Assembly (NCBI GenBank): GCA_910583845.1
Contig: CAJUAB010000023.1
Span: 1-64,000 of the forward strand
From: an uncultured Acetatifactor sp.
GTDB taxonomy: Bacteria > Bacillota > Clostridia > Lachnospirales > Lachnospiraceae
Reading direction: 5' to 3'
DNA: 64,000 bases
In this document: piece by piece, positions 24,810 to 33,707 of the stretch
Numbering within the stretch: position 1 is the first letter of the stretch
Layout of the letters: each line of letters opens with the position of its first letter
Notes under the pieces: generated by a model
The model's database searches: none
Told to the model about the DNA's origin: nothing
The model's input: only the letters and a program-made list of their open reading frames with translations
Position numbers and translations under genes: made by a program

Positions 24810-27800
24810 ATGCAAATAAACTGGGAAAGTTTTGCTACATGTAATCAAGATGTACGCGGGATTCGGTTTAAGTTTGAAGATATGTGCCGCCAATTATTCG
24901 CCAATGAGAGTCTATCTGGAAATAAGCAGTTCAGGTATCTTCATGCTAATCCGAATAATCATGGGCTGGAAACAGAGCCTATCTATGATGAGGTAAACAA
25001 ATGTTGGATTGGTTTTCAGGCAAAATTTTTTGATCGGGATGTGCGTTACGAGCAGATAAAGCATTCAGCAGAGAAGACTGTAGAATATTATACAGGTAAG
25101 GAGGGAATTGTTGAACTTGTATTTTTTTTCTGCAATAAACCTATTACCGCTACATCGAAAGGATATACAAATGCAATAGAAGTTTTAACAAAAGAAAATA
25201 TAAAGGTGCAATTAATAACAGATACGATGATTCTTGATCTAATAAGGAACAAATATCCTTATCTTGGTTTATATTACTTTGGAAATCATTCGATTCAGCA
25301 GAAATGGTTTGTAGAACACACACATGATATGTTAGATGAACTCGGAGAACGCTATAATCGTGATTTTAATGTTGAGACTGCGTTTTCGGATGAGCTTTCT
25401 CTGTTTATTCATGACCGTAGGGCGGCAGAATATCTTAATGCTAAGAAAACGGATTTGCTTGGTAAGATAGACGAACTGCTATGGGGAAGCGACGAAAAAG
25501 ATTATTTAAAGAAACTGCAAAAAGCAGTGTCAGATCTTCGAGATGTGGATGTTGAAACATTGCATCGTTCTCTTGAATGGAGCAGCACAATAAAACAAGA
25601 TTTCGTAACTTTTTTGGATAATTTTGAAGAAGAAATCAAAATGCTAGAGGCCAAGAGAGATGAACAGTATACGTTCTATTGTGATAACGGAAAGGAGCCG
25701 AAAGAGCAGAAGGAAGCTCTAAAAGAATATCGTAATTTGGAGAGTCAGATTCGTAACATAAATACATTGATAAAGCTTCCAGACAGGATAGCAGTCTCAG
25801 AAAGAGAAAAGCAATTGCTTTATGGAGATATACTGACTATCCATGGCAAAGCCGGGATTGGCAAGTCACATCTGTTGGCGTTGAAGACGCAGGGCCTTTT
25901 TACTGAGGCGCGAGTAGGGCTGTTATTAGTGGCAGGAATTTATTTTACTGATGATCCGATCCATGAGCAGATAATGAGAAACTTAAGGTTGGACTATAGT
26001 TTTGAAGATCTGATTGATATATTGGAAACCATTGGTGAAAGAGATAACTGCATTGTACCGGTTTTTATAGATGCACTTAATGAGACATGGAACAAAAAAT
26101 TGTGGAAATTGGGTTTGCCCTCCATTATGCATAAGATTAAAGCGTCCCCTATGGTTAAAATGATTTTATCTTATCGAACAGAATACCAAGGGCTTGTTTT
26201 GCCGGATTCTTTTTTTGAAGATTGTGGGGATGTTGTAACCATGTTGCATAGAGGATTTGAGGATAACAGTATCTCAGCGGTAAGACAGTTTCTATATCAC
26301 TATAATATACCATTTACTCCGCTGGAGTATTTTGGATACGAAATGTCAAATCCCCTATTTCTTACTCTTTATTGTAAAACATACAATGGTGAAGAGGTTA
26401 GTTTGCCCTCACTGTACAACCGATTGATTGAACATGCAAATGGCAACATTTCCCAAGTTCTCAGAGCTGAATTACGGCAAAAGGGATATGCAGAGGATGA
26501 TGATATTTTGAGCCCTCTTATTATGGAAATTGCGGAATGGTTGGTTTTGCACGGTAAAAGATTCATTTCTCAAAAGGATTTGGTGCAGTTAAATTTTTGG
26601 GCTGAATATAGACTAAATGCGGCATCTTTTGTACGTCATGTTGTAAAAGAACAAATTCTTCATAATACCGTTTTTGAGGGAGTGGAAACATTTTATTTTG
26701 CTTATGATCAGATGAATGACTACTACTGTGCAAAAGCGATTATTCAAAAAAGCCAGACGAAAGATGAAGTTTGTGGATATCTGTTCGAAAAAATCTTGGG
26801 GATACAGAACGGGGAACTGCATAATTCATGGAATGTGGATTTATTTGTAAATGCCTGCGCATTATATGCAGAAAAATATGGTGAAGAGTGTATTGGCATA
26901 ATTGATGGTTTGAAAAACCCTGATGACAAAAGGCAGGTTTTTTCAAGGTACATTGATTCGTTTCAATGGCGGGATATTCGATACATTCCAACAGATAATT
27001 TTAGGGATTTGCTGAAAAAGTATCCTTGCAGCCCAGAAGACTTATGGACAATGTTGATTGGAAATAGCATGAAAGCGTCACATCCATTTAATGCGGATTT
27101 CCTTCATCGCTTTCTCTTAAGTTACAAACTAAATAAGAGGGATTATCTCTGGACGATTTACATAAATGAATTGACAAGAGATGAAGATAACAGAATAGTG
27201 CAGATAATTCAGATGTATGACAAGGGCAAAAAATTCGAAATAACAAATGAAAAGCAGATAGAACTGCTCTTGACTTTGTTTGGATGGGTATTATCTTCAT
27301 CTAATCGATGGCTGAGAGATTATACTTCAAAAGCAATGATAGAGATTTTGAAAGAGCATTTTCATCTATGTCAGATTATTCTTGAGAAATTTAAGGATGT
27401 AGATGACCCTTATGTAATTCAACGTCTATATGGAATTGTGTTTGGCGCTTGCTGTAAGCATGCTAATGGAAAAGGTTCTCAAGCATTAGCAGAGTATGTT
27501 TATCATACAGTGTTTGATCAGGAAAAAGTGTATCCCGATATCCTGCTTAGGGACTATGCGCGACTGATTATTGAGCGATTCCTCCATGAGAATCCCAAAT
27601 ATATTGGTGTAGTTGAACGAGAAAAAGTTGTACCCCCGTATAATTCTGACTATATTCCGGAAATAGAAAATCAACATTATCTGGAGAATAAGTACGATGG
27701 CGCGATGTTTCGGCTGATACGTTCTATGCGTTTTGAAGGTATGGGGATGTATGGAGATTTTGGTCGTTATGTTTTTCAGAGTGCGCTTCACGATTTTGAT

Positions 27801-29153
27801 GTAGATGATAAAAAGATGTTTAATTATGCTGTTTACTACATCCAGACGGAACTTGGTTTCTCCGAAGAGTACTTTGGAGAGTATGATCAGCATTGCGGCG
27901 GCTATGATAGAAATCAGACAAAAAAGACTGAAAGAATTGGGAAAAAGTATCAGTGGATTACGATGTATAATATGTTGGCTCGTATTTCTGATCACTGTAA
28001 GATGATTGATCGTCGGAATTATCCAGCAAAAGAAGTTGTACAATTTGAAGGGGCATGGGAGTCTTATGTTAGAGATTTTGATCCAACTCTAAACCAAAGC
28101 TTTATGGTTTGTGATGACGCACCAAAATTCGATGCACTGGATGCATTTATAGCTAAAGGGAAAGAAGAAAATAAAACTGCTGATATTTCTACAGATGATG
28201 CACAGAAGGCTTGGATTGAAACAAAAGGCATTTTTTTGGATGAATTGAAAGATACATTGGCTTTGCACGATTATAATGGGACAAAGTGGATATGTTTGAC
28301 AAAGTATTGTGATACGGGACATAAAGACTTGGATACAGAAAAATTACAAGTATGGGGTTGGTTATATGCTTATTTTGTCAGTCCGGAACAGGCAGACGAG
28401 CTCTCTCAATGTGCCAGAAATGGATGCTCGGTTATTACGCACAATACAGCATCACACAATGAAACATATTCTGTTTTCAATAGAGAATATCCTTGGTCAC
28501 CGAGCTGTCGGGATTTGAAAACATATGCTTGGGTGGATGCTTATATTAAAACCGGCGAATATGAAACTGTCATAGAGACAGTACAAGTTCCTGATATTTC
28601 CTCAATAGAAGACATATTGCGTAAATATCAGGGTCTGGATGAAGATGAGGAACAGATAGGGGAAGAGTTTGTGGATGGTGAAAATGAGGTAGAGGACTTT
28701 GAAATTTCAGAGATTCAATTTAAAGAGGAAATCAGAAAACGAGAAATTGAGAAAGAGATTGGCAAGATACTCCATGCAACAACAGATTTGTTGTGGGAAG
28801 AAGAATATGATGCAACAAAAGGAACTGCAATTTTAATAAGTATGCCATGTGCCGAGCTTATTGAAATAATGAATTTAAGACAACAGAAAGCAGATGGGTT
28901 TTATTATGATTCCAACGGAATATTGGCTGCTTTTGATACAGATTTGACTCAAAAAATCAATAGTGTTGTTGTTCGAAAAGATATTTTGGATGCTTTCCTT
29001 AGTAAGACTGGGATGAAGCTTATTTGGTTGGTAGATGCCGAAAAGGAAATTCATGCCAGAGATTACTCTATTACAAAATGGAGCGATTGGGAGGGGGTAT
29101 TTACTTATGAAGGAGACAGCATTGCAGGTGAAATTCGTAGACTTCAAAGATAG
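24810..29153 (+). CDS. Avs-like STAND NTPase with N-terminal nuclease-like domain (putative antiphage defence)
   Basis: 1447 residues, ATG with GAGGGG six bases upstream. Residues about 1-130 look like a Mrr/PD-(D/E)XK nuclease module (FEDMCRQLFANE, HGLETEPIYDE, GFQAKFF with a Q-x-K). A charged helical linker follows. The NTPase has Walker A IHGKAGIGKS (residues 346-353), Walker B VPVFIDALNETW (Asp near 421) and sensor-like MILSYRTEY. The remaining 900 residues are rich in short amphipathic helices, as in the repeat sensor arms of STAND proteins, with an acidic stretch near 1270-1310. The order nuclease-STAND-repeats is that of Avs proteins, which recognise phage terminase or portal proteins. 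The gene stands alone, is AT-rich and shows no frameshift. Which Avs type it belongs to is unclear. Confidence 0.75.
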   Translation: MQINWESFATCNQDVRGIRFKFEDMCRQLFANESLSGNKQFRYLHANPNNHGLETEPIYDEVNKCWIGFQAKFFDRDVRYEQIKHSAEKTVEYYTGKEGIVELVFFFCNKPITATSKGYTNAIEVLTKENIKVQLITDTMILDLIRNKYPYLGLYYFGNHSIQQKWFVEHTHDMLDELGERYNRDFNVETAFSDELSLFIHDRRAAEYLNAKKTDLLGKIDELLWGSDEKDYLKKLQKAVSDLRDVDVETLHRSLEWSSTIKQDFVTFLDNFEEEIKMLEAKRDEQYTFYCDNGKEPKEQKEALKEYRNLESQIRNINTLIKLPDRIAVSEREKQLLYGDILTIHGKAGIGKSHLLALKTQGLFTEARVGLLLVAGIYFTDDPIHEQIMRNLRLDYSFEDLIDILETIGERDNCIVPVFIDALNETWNKKLWKLGLPSIMHKIKASPMVKMILSYRTEYQGLVLPDSFFEDCGDVVTMLHRGFEDNSISAVRQFLYHYNIPFTPLEYFGYEMSNPLFLTLYCKTYNGEEVSLPSLYNRLIEHANGNISQVLRAELRQKGYAEDDDILSPLIMEIAEWLVLHGKRFISQKDLVQLNFWAEYRLNAASFVRHVVKEQILHNTVFEGVETFYFAYDQMNDYYCAKAIIQKSQTKDEVCGYLFEKILGIQNGELHNSWNVDLFVNACALYAEKYGEECIGIIDGLKNPDDKRQVFSRYIDSFQWRDIRYIPTDNFRDLLKKYPCSPEDLWTMLIGNSMKASHPFNADFLHRFLLSYKLNKRDYLWTIYINELTRDEDNRIVQIIQMYDKGKKFEITNEKQIELLLTLFGWVLSSSNRWLRDYTSKAMIEILKEHFHLCQIILEKFKDVDDPYVIQRLYGIVFGACCKHANGKGSQALAEYVYHTVFDQEKVYPDILLRDYARLIIERFLHENPKYIGVVEREKVVPPYNSDYIPEIENQHYLENKYDGAMFRLIRSMRFEGMGMYGDFGRYVFQSALHDFDVDDKKMFNYAVYYIQTELGFSEEYFGEYDQHCGGYDRNQTKKTERIGKKYQWITMYNMLARISDHCKMIDRRNYPAKEVVQFEGAWESYVRDFDPTLNQSFMVCDDAPKFDALDAFIAKGKEENKTADISTDDAQKAWIETKGIFLDELKDTLALHDYNGTKWICLTKYCDTGHKDLDTEKLQVWGWLYAYFVSPEQADELSQCARNGCSVITHNTASHNETYSVFNREYPWSPSCRDLKTYAWVDAYIKTGEYETVIETVQVPDISSIEDILRKYQGLDEDEEQIGEEFVDGENEVEDFEISEIQFKEEIRKREIEKEIGKILHATTDLLWEEEYDATKGTAILISMPCAELIEIMNLRQQKADGFYYDSNGILAAFDTDLTQKINSVVVRKDILDAFLSKTGMKLIWLVDAEKEIHARDYSITKWSDWEGVFTYEGDSIAGEIRRLQR

Positions 29154-29381
29154 GAAAGTTAAATAAAAAAAGTGCAAAAAGTCAAAACATTAAGATTTCT
29201 GAATTGGAGTAGGTAAAAGTATGCATGGCAGAGAGCAAAAATAAAAATTCTTGGTGTGATAAGTGATTAAAAAGGATTTAGGGTTTGGTAAATGGTCAGA
29301 ACGGTAGCATTAATATTTTGTTAAAATAAAGAAGATATATTTGTGCCTTCAGTAAAACCATAAAATAACAAAGCGATTATA

Positions 29382-29633
29382 ATGGAAATGAATGAAAATG
29401 AAAAACCTATGTTATGTGATGACATAGGTAGCTCTAAAGTTGAAAGGGTTCCAATTTACCAGAAGATGGTTTTGACAATTCGTGAGGCGGCTGAGTATAG
29501 CAATATTGGAATTAATAAAATTGATGCTATGCTTAAACAGCCCGGATGTCCTTTTGTACTCTATATAGGGACAAGAAAATTGGTTAAGCGGAAAGAGTTT
29601 GAAAAATACATAAGTGAAAAAACAGTGGTATAA
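29382..29633 (+). CDS. xis: Excisionase-type small DNA-binding protein (Tn916-like Xis)
   Basis: 83 residues with a winged-helix excisionase pattern: VPIYQKMVLTIREAAEYSNI, then GINKIDAMLKQPGCPFVLYI and GTRKLVKRKEFEKYISEK. These bend DNA for excision together with a tyrosine integrase, and the integrase remnant follows about 100 bases downstream. The start is the first ATG; no strong ribosome site is visible, so ATG 29382 is uncertain. Confidence 0.8.
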   Translation: MEMNENEKPMLCDDIGSSKVERVPIYQKMVLTIREAAEYSNIGINKIDAMLKQPGCPFVLYIGTRKLVKRKEFEKYISEKTVV

Positions 29634-29739
29634 CCGCCTAACCATAATTGTTTTAAAATACTGTTGAAGAAATGGAGTCTGGCATGGTATAATATTTTAC
29701 TGTGTTGGACTCTTTTTCTTTAATGGAAGGAGTTCGTAA

Positions 29740-30686
29740 ATGGAAAAAAATTTAAAGGGCAGAGAGTGTGGAAAGGGCATCTGCCAGAGGAAGGATGGTA
29801 AATATTCGGCACGCTATTGTGCCAAAGATGGCAGCCGTCGCGAAAAGCATTTTGCAACGCTGCCAGAAGCAAGGAATTGGCTTGCCGATGCATAGTATGA
29901 AGACAAGCATAATACGGTAATAGTGACATCCGATGTTACGTTAAATGAATGGTTTGACTATTGGATGGAGAACCTTATTTGCGGGCTTGCCCCAATACCA
30001 GACGCAATTACAGGGAACGATATGTGCAGAATATCCAGCCTGTAATTGGAAGTATGTTGAGGCAAAACGTTCTTATAATTACCGCCAATATGTGCTGCTG
30101 TTGGAAACAGGCCTGCGGACATCGGAGATGATTGGGTTTACATGGGATTCCATTAATTGGAAGAAACGTACTCTGACTGTCAGCAAAACATTGGAATATA
30201 GGCATCAGACGCACATTTGGAGAGCGGGCCCCCCCAAGACTGCCCGTAGTTACCGGACTATTCCTTTAACAGACAGGGCATTTCAGATTTTACAGGACTG
30301 TTATGAGGAACGAAATCTCCGAAAGGAAGCGGAAACATTATCCAGTGTTCTGGAATACATGGATTGGCATACAGGTGAGACAAAATTACTCGTTATGAGG
30401 GATCTGGTTTTCATCAATTTCCGGACAGGGGAACCGGCAAAGAATAGTTCCTATGATACGCACCTGTATAAGCTGTGTGATGAGGCGGGAATCAGGAGGT
30501 TTTGTATGCATACGCTCCGGCATACTTATGCTACAAGGGCAATCGAAGCCGGGATGCAGCCGAAAGTGCTACAGCAGCTGCTTGGACATGCAAGCATCAA
30601 AAGCACGATGCAATCGTTATGTGCATGTCACGGATGACTCGCTGATGCAGGCGATCAGCCAGTTTGAACAGAACCGTGTCGTATAA
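29740..30686 (+). pseudogene. Broken tyrosine integrase (Tn916 family)
   Basis: It starts at ATG 29740 behind GGAAGGAG and encodes an AP2-like arm-binding domain (CQRKDGKYSARYCAKDGS). TAG at 29893-29895 interrupts it. A frameshift is needed to read PNTRRNYRERYVQNIQPVIG near 29995-30050, and about 60-100 residues between the core-binding and catalytic domains are missing. The catalytic part is clear: YVLLLETGLRTSEMIG (first Arg), HTLRHTYATRAI (H-x-x-R) and LLGHASIKSTM. A further frameshift near 30607 separates RYVHVTDDSLMQAISQFEQ, which holds the catalytic Tyr region. At least one stop, two frameshifts and a deletion make it inactive. Confidence 0.85.
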
Positions 30687-30721
30687 AACACCATGCCTTA
30701 TTACATATTTTAATAGAAAAA

Positions 30722-30739
30722 TGGTGCGAAATTGGTGCG
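30722..30739 (+). repeat. Paired TGGTGCG direct repeat at the right end of the island
   Basis: TGGTGCG at 30722-30728 and 30733-30739, period 11, matching in layout the TTGGTAC pair at 22423-22440. It lies between the integrase remnant and ychF, where an integrase arm or core site would be expected. Confidence 0.4.
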
Positions 30740-30803
30740 GTAAGAAAACAGATTTTTCAGAAAACGCATAAAATCAAGAGTTTTAAGGAGGATATATAGA
30801 AAC

Positions 30804-31901
30804 ATGAAATTAGGCATCGTAGGACTCCCCAATGTGGGAAAAAGTACATTGTTTAACTCGCTGACCAAGGCCGGCGCGGAATCGGCCAACTATCCTTTTT
30901 GCACCATTGATCCCAACGTGGGTATTGTAGCTGTGCCTGACCAGAGGCTCAAACTTTTGGGGGATATGTACCAGTCCCGGAAAGTGACTCCTGCGGTAAT
31001 CGAGTTTGTGGATATTGCGGGTCTGGTGAAGGGGGCTTCCAAGGGGGAGGGGCTGGGCAACCAGTTCCTGAGCAATATCCGGGAGGTGGACGCTATCGTT
31101 CATGTGGTGCGGTGCTTCGAGGATTCCAATGTGATCCATGTGGATGGCAGCGTAAATCCCCTGCGGGACATAGAGACCATTAATCTGGAGTTGATTTTTT
31201 CGGATCTGGAGATTCTGGAGAGACGTTATGCCAAGGTGGCCAAGGCGGCGCGTATGGACAAGACCCTGGCCAGGGAAGAGGCGCTGCTGACGCGGATCAA
31301 AGAGCATCTGGAGAGCGGCAGGATGGCCAAGAGCATGACGGTGGAGGATGAGGACGAACTGGAACTGATACGTTCCTATAATCTGCTGACCTACAAGCCG
31401 GTGATCTATGCCGCCAATGTGGCGGAGGGGGATCTGGCTGATGACGGCGCAGGCAATGCCCATGTGGCGGCGGTGCGGCAGTTTGCCGCCGGGGAAGAAA
31501 GTGAAGTATTTGTGATCTGCGCCCAGATTGAGCAGGAGATTGCGGAGCTTGATGACGATGAGAAGGCTATGTTCCTGGAGGATCTGGGTATTGCCCAGTC
31601 GGGGCTGGACAAGTTGATTGCTGCCAGCTATCGTCTGCTGGGGCTGATGAGTTTTCTCACCGCAGGGGAGGACGAGACCAGGGCCTGGACCATCCGGATC
31701 GGCACCAAGGCGCCTCAGGCCGCGGGCAAGATCCACTCCGACTTTGAAAGAGGCTTTATCAAGGCAGAGGTAGTCAATTATAAGGATCTTCTGGAGCAGG
31801 GCTCCCTGGCCGCTGCCCGGGAAAAGGGCCTGGTGGGCATGGAAGGAAAGGACTACATAGTCCAGGACGGCGATGTAATCCTGTTCCGCTTCAATGTATG
31901 A
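30804..31901 (+). CDS. ychF: Ribosome-associated GTPase/ATPase YchF (OLA1 family)
   Basis: 365 residues, full length. The G1 loop is GLPNVGKSTLFNSLTKAG, followed by NYPFCTIDPNVG and VDIAGLVKGASKGEGLGNQFL (G3), and the NxxE-like specificity region VIYAANVAEGD, which favours ATP in this family. The C-terminal TGS domain ends in KDYIVQDGDVILFRFNV. Its role is in translation and stress regulation. AAGGAGG precedes the ATG. It marks the right edge of the AT-rich island, where GC-rich coding resumes. Confidence 0.95.
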   Translation: MKLGIVGLPNVGKSTLFNSLTKAGAESANYPFCTIDPNVGIVAVPDQRLKLLGDMYQSRKVTPAVIEFVDIAGLVKGASKGEGLGNQFLSNIREVDAIVHVVRCFEDSNVIHVDGSVNPLRDIETINLELIFSDLEILERRYAKVAKAARMDKTLAREEALLTRIKEHLESGRMAKSMTVEDEDELELIRSYNLLTYKPVIYAANVAEGDLADDGAGNAHVAAVRQFAAGEESEVFVICAQIEQEIAELDDDEKAMFLEDLGIAQSGLDKLIAASYRLLGLMSFLTAGEDETRAWTIRIGTKAPQAAGKIHSDFERGFIKAEVVNYKDLLEQGSLAAAREKGLVGMEGKDYIVQDGDVILFRFNV

Positions 31902-31906
31902 GAGCA

Positions 31907-32030
31907 GGGTCCCGAAGAGTAGAGACGGAACAAAGAAACAGTCTCGGAACGAAGGGACCCGGGAGGATTTTCAGATGCGGTCTTTGCAGCTGAAAATAGC
32001 TCCCCCTGGGGGTCCCGAAGAGGAGAGACG
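31907..32030 (+). repeat. Structured repeat element, diverged copy (ychF-lgt gap)
   Basis: GGGTCCC (31907-31913) pairs with GGGACCC (31954-31960), enclosing GAGAC (31922-31926)/GTCTC (31941-31945). A second hairpin GATTTTCAG (31966-31974)/CTGAAAAT (31990-31997), with GGGAG/CTCCC outside it, follows. GGGTCCC recurs at 32010-32016, starting another partial unit. The unpaired motifs GAAGAGTAGAGACGGAAC and AGTCTCGGAACG are shared with the 112-bp element at 46644, but the stems differ in sequence while staying complementary. Confidence 0.65.
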
Positions 32031-32079
32031 GTACTTCTAATAAGTAGAAACAGACTCTTATAAGAGAGGAAACAATATT

Positions 32080-33003
32080 ATGCAGGATATCATGGGAGTG
32101 AACGACATTGCGTTTCCCAATCTGGGGTTATATCTGAGAAATATTCCCCGGGGTTTTACCGTATTCGGCTTTTACATCTCCCTGTATGGCGTGATCATTG
32201 CCATAGGCGTGATGGCGGGCATCTCCATGGCGGCCCGGATCGCCAGAAAGACGGGACAGAATCCGGACGATTACTGGGATTTTGCTATTTACGGCGTGCT
32301 CTTTGGCCTTGTGGGCGCCCGGATTTACTATGTGGTGTTTGACTGGGACAGCTATAGGGATAATCTGCTGGAGATTTTTCATGTTCGGAACGGGGGGCTG
32401 GCGATCTATGGCGGCGTGATCGCCGCTTTTCTCACTCTGTTTATCTGGTGCAGGATCAAGAAAAAGGACCCCAGGCAGATCGGGGATACGGCCATGGCAG
32501 GACTGCTGACGGGACAGATCATCGGACGCTGGGGGAATTTTACCAACCGGGAAGTGTTTGGTGAGTATTCGGACGGGCTTCTGGCCATGCGGATTCCTCT
32601 GGAGGCGGTGCGGGACCGCACGGATATCACGGAGGGCATCGCGGCGCATATCACGGAGGATATCAATTATATTCAGGTCCATCCCACCTTTTTCTACGAG
32701 AGCGCGCTGAACCTTCTGCTTCTGGCCGCGATCCTGCTGTACTATCGGCACAAGCGTTTTCAGGGGGAGATCTGTCTGATGTATCTCGGCGGATATGGTA
32801 TCATCCGTTTTTTTGTGGAGGGAATACGAACGGATCAGCTTAAATTCGCAGGAACCAATATTGCGGTATCACAAGTGTTGGGTATAATATTATTCTCTGT
32901 AGCAATAGTGGCTGACATGGGAATCAGGATTCTTATAAGGCACAGAGGGAATCAGGGCGGCGGCGATGGCGGGACAAAGACGCCTCGAACTGAAAAAGCA
33001 TAG
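32080..33003 (+). CDS. lgt: Prolipoprotein diacylglyceryl transferase
   Basis: 307 residues with about seven membrane helices. It carries the Lgt signatures GLVGARIYYVVFDW, RNGGLAIYGGVIAAF, and GQIIGRWGNFTNREVFG (family G-R-x-G-N-F-x-N), plus the late HPTFFYES and GIIRFFVEGIRTDQL. It transfers diacylglycerol from phosphatidylglycerol to the lipobox Cys of prolipoproteins, such as the lipoproteins encoded at 48.9-57.5 kb. The start is supported by AGAGAGGAAAC upstream. Confidence 0.95.
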   Translation: MQDIMGVNDIAFPNLGLYLRNIPRGFTVFGFYISLYGVIIAIGVMAGISMAARIARKTGQNPDDYWDFAIYGVLFGLVGARIYYVVFDWDSYRDNLLEIFHVRNGGLAIYGGVIAAFLTLFIWCRIKKKDPRQIGDTAMAGLLTGQIIGRWGNFTNREVFGEYSDGLLAMRIPLEAVRDRTDITEGIAAHITEDINYIQVHPTFFYESALNLLLLAAILLYYRHKRFQGEICLMYLGGYGIIRFFVEGIRTDQLKFAGTNIAVSQVLGIILFSVAIVADMGIRILIRHRGNQGGGDGGTKTPRTEKA

Positions 33004-33040
33004 TTTGTAGCCCTAAAAAATGAATATACAAGATGTAGTA

Positions 33041-33077
33041 AAAAGCGCTTTTTCTGAGAAGAAGGGCGCTTTTTTTT
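33041..33077 (+). terminator. Intrinsic terminator after lgt
   Basis: AAAAGCGC (33041-33048) pairs with GCGCTTTT (33066-33073) around a 17-base loop, with eight consecutive Ts (33070-33077). Confidence 0.75.
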
Positions 33078-33099
33078 GATGAAAAAAAATGGAATCTGC

Positions 33100-33128
33100 T
33101 TGCATAATCATCTGTATTGGGTTAGAAT
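33100..33128 (+). promoter_or_regulatory. Promoter of the mraZ division cluster
   Basis: TTGCAT (33100-33105), 17-base spacer, TAGAAT (33123-33128). The start of transcription would be near 33135, directly at the MraZ boxes. Confidence 0.65.
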
Positions 33129-33135
33129 TAGTTCA

Positions 33136-33182
33136 AAAGTGGTGGAAAGTGGTGGCGAGTGGCTCGAAGTGGTGGGAAGTAG
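33136..33182 (+). promoter_or_regulatory. Five MraZ-binding boxes with exact 10-bp period
   Basis: AAAGTGG (33136), AAAGTGG (33146), CGAGTGG (33156), GAAGTGG (33166) and GAAGTAG (33176) follow one another every 10 bases. MraZ is known to bind clustered GTGG/AAAGTG-type repeats upstream of its own gene. Placement at the transcription start suggests autorepression of the division cluster. Confidence 0.75.
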
Positions 33183-33253
33183 AGTCAAAGCCATTCATTT
33201 TTGTGGCAGATCACTTTTGGGCCGGTTCTCCGGTGTGAAGGCGGTGATTGCAG

Positions 33254-33685
33254 ATGTTCATGAGTCAATACAATCATACGGTGGATACAAAAGGCAGATT
33301 AATCGTTCCCTCCAAGTTCAGAGAGCAGTTAGGAGATGAATTTGTAGTGACAAAGGGTATGGATGGCTGCTTATTTGTGTATGCCAACGATGATTGGAAC
33401 GCTTTTGAACAGAAACTGACATCACTGCCGCTGATCAACAAAGAGGCGAGAAAATTTGCGAGATTCTTTCTGGCCGGCGCCGCTTCGGTGGAAGTGGACA
33501 AACAGGGCAGAATTCTTCTCCCCACCAATCTGCGGCAGTTCGCGGGGCTGGAGAAGGATGTGGTGCTGGTGGGCGTGGGGAGCCGCATTGAGATCTGGAG
33601 CCTGGAAAACTGGGAGAACATGGACGCTGACAGTGACATGGATGACATTGCCGGTACCATGGAGAGCCTGGGATTGACAATTTAG
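33254..33685 (+). CDS. mraZ: Transcriptional regulator MraZ
   Basis: 143 residues, the standard length, with two SpoVT/AbrB-like halves: MFMSQYNHTVDTKGRLIVPS at the N-terminus and EVDKQGRILLPTNLRQFAGL in the second half. It forms a ring that binds the repeats upstream. AAGGCGG nine bases before the ATG at 33254 decides the start, and MFM matches homologues. It is first gene of the division and cell-wall cluster. Confidence 0.95.
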   Translation: MFMSQYNHTVDTKGRLIVPSKFREQLGDEFVVTKGMDGCLFVYANDDWNAFEQKLTSLPLINKEARKFARFFLAGAASVEVDKQGRILLPTNLRQFAGLEKDVVLVGVGSRIEIWSLENWENMDADSDMDDIAGTMESLGLTI

Positions 33686-33707
33686 AGGAAACGAAAAGAG
33701 AAACTGT

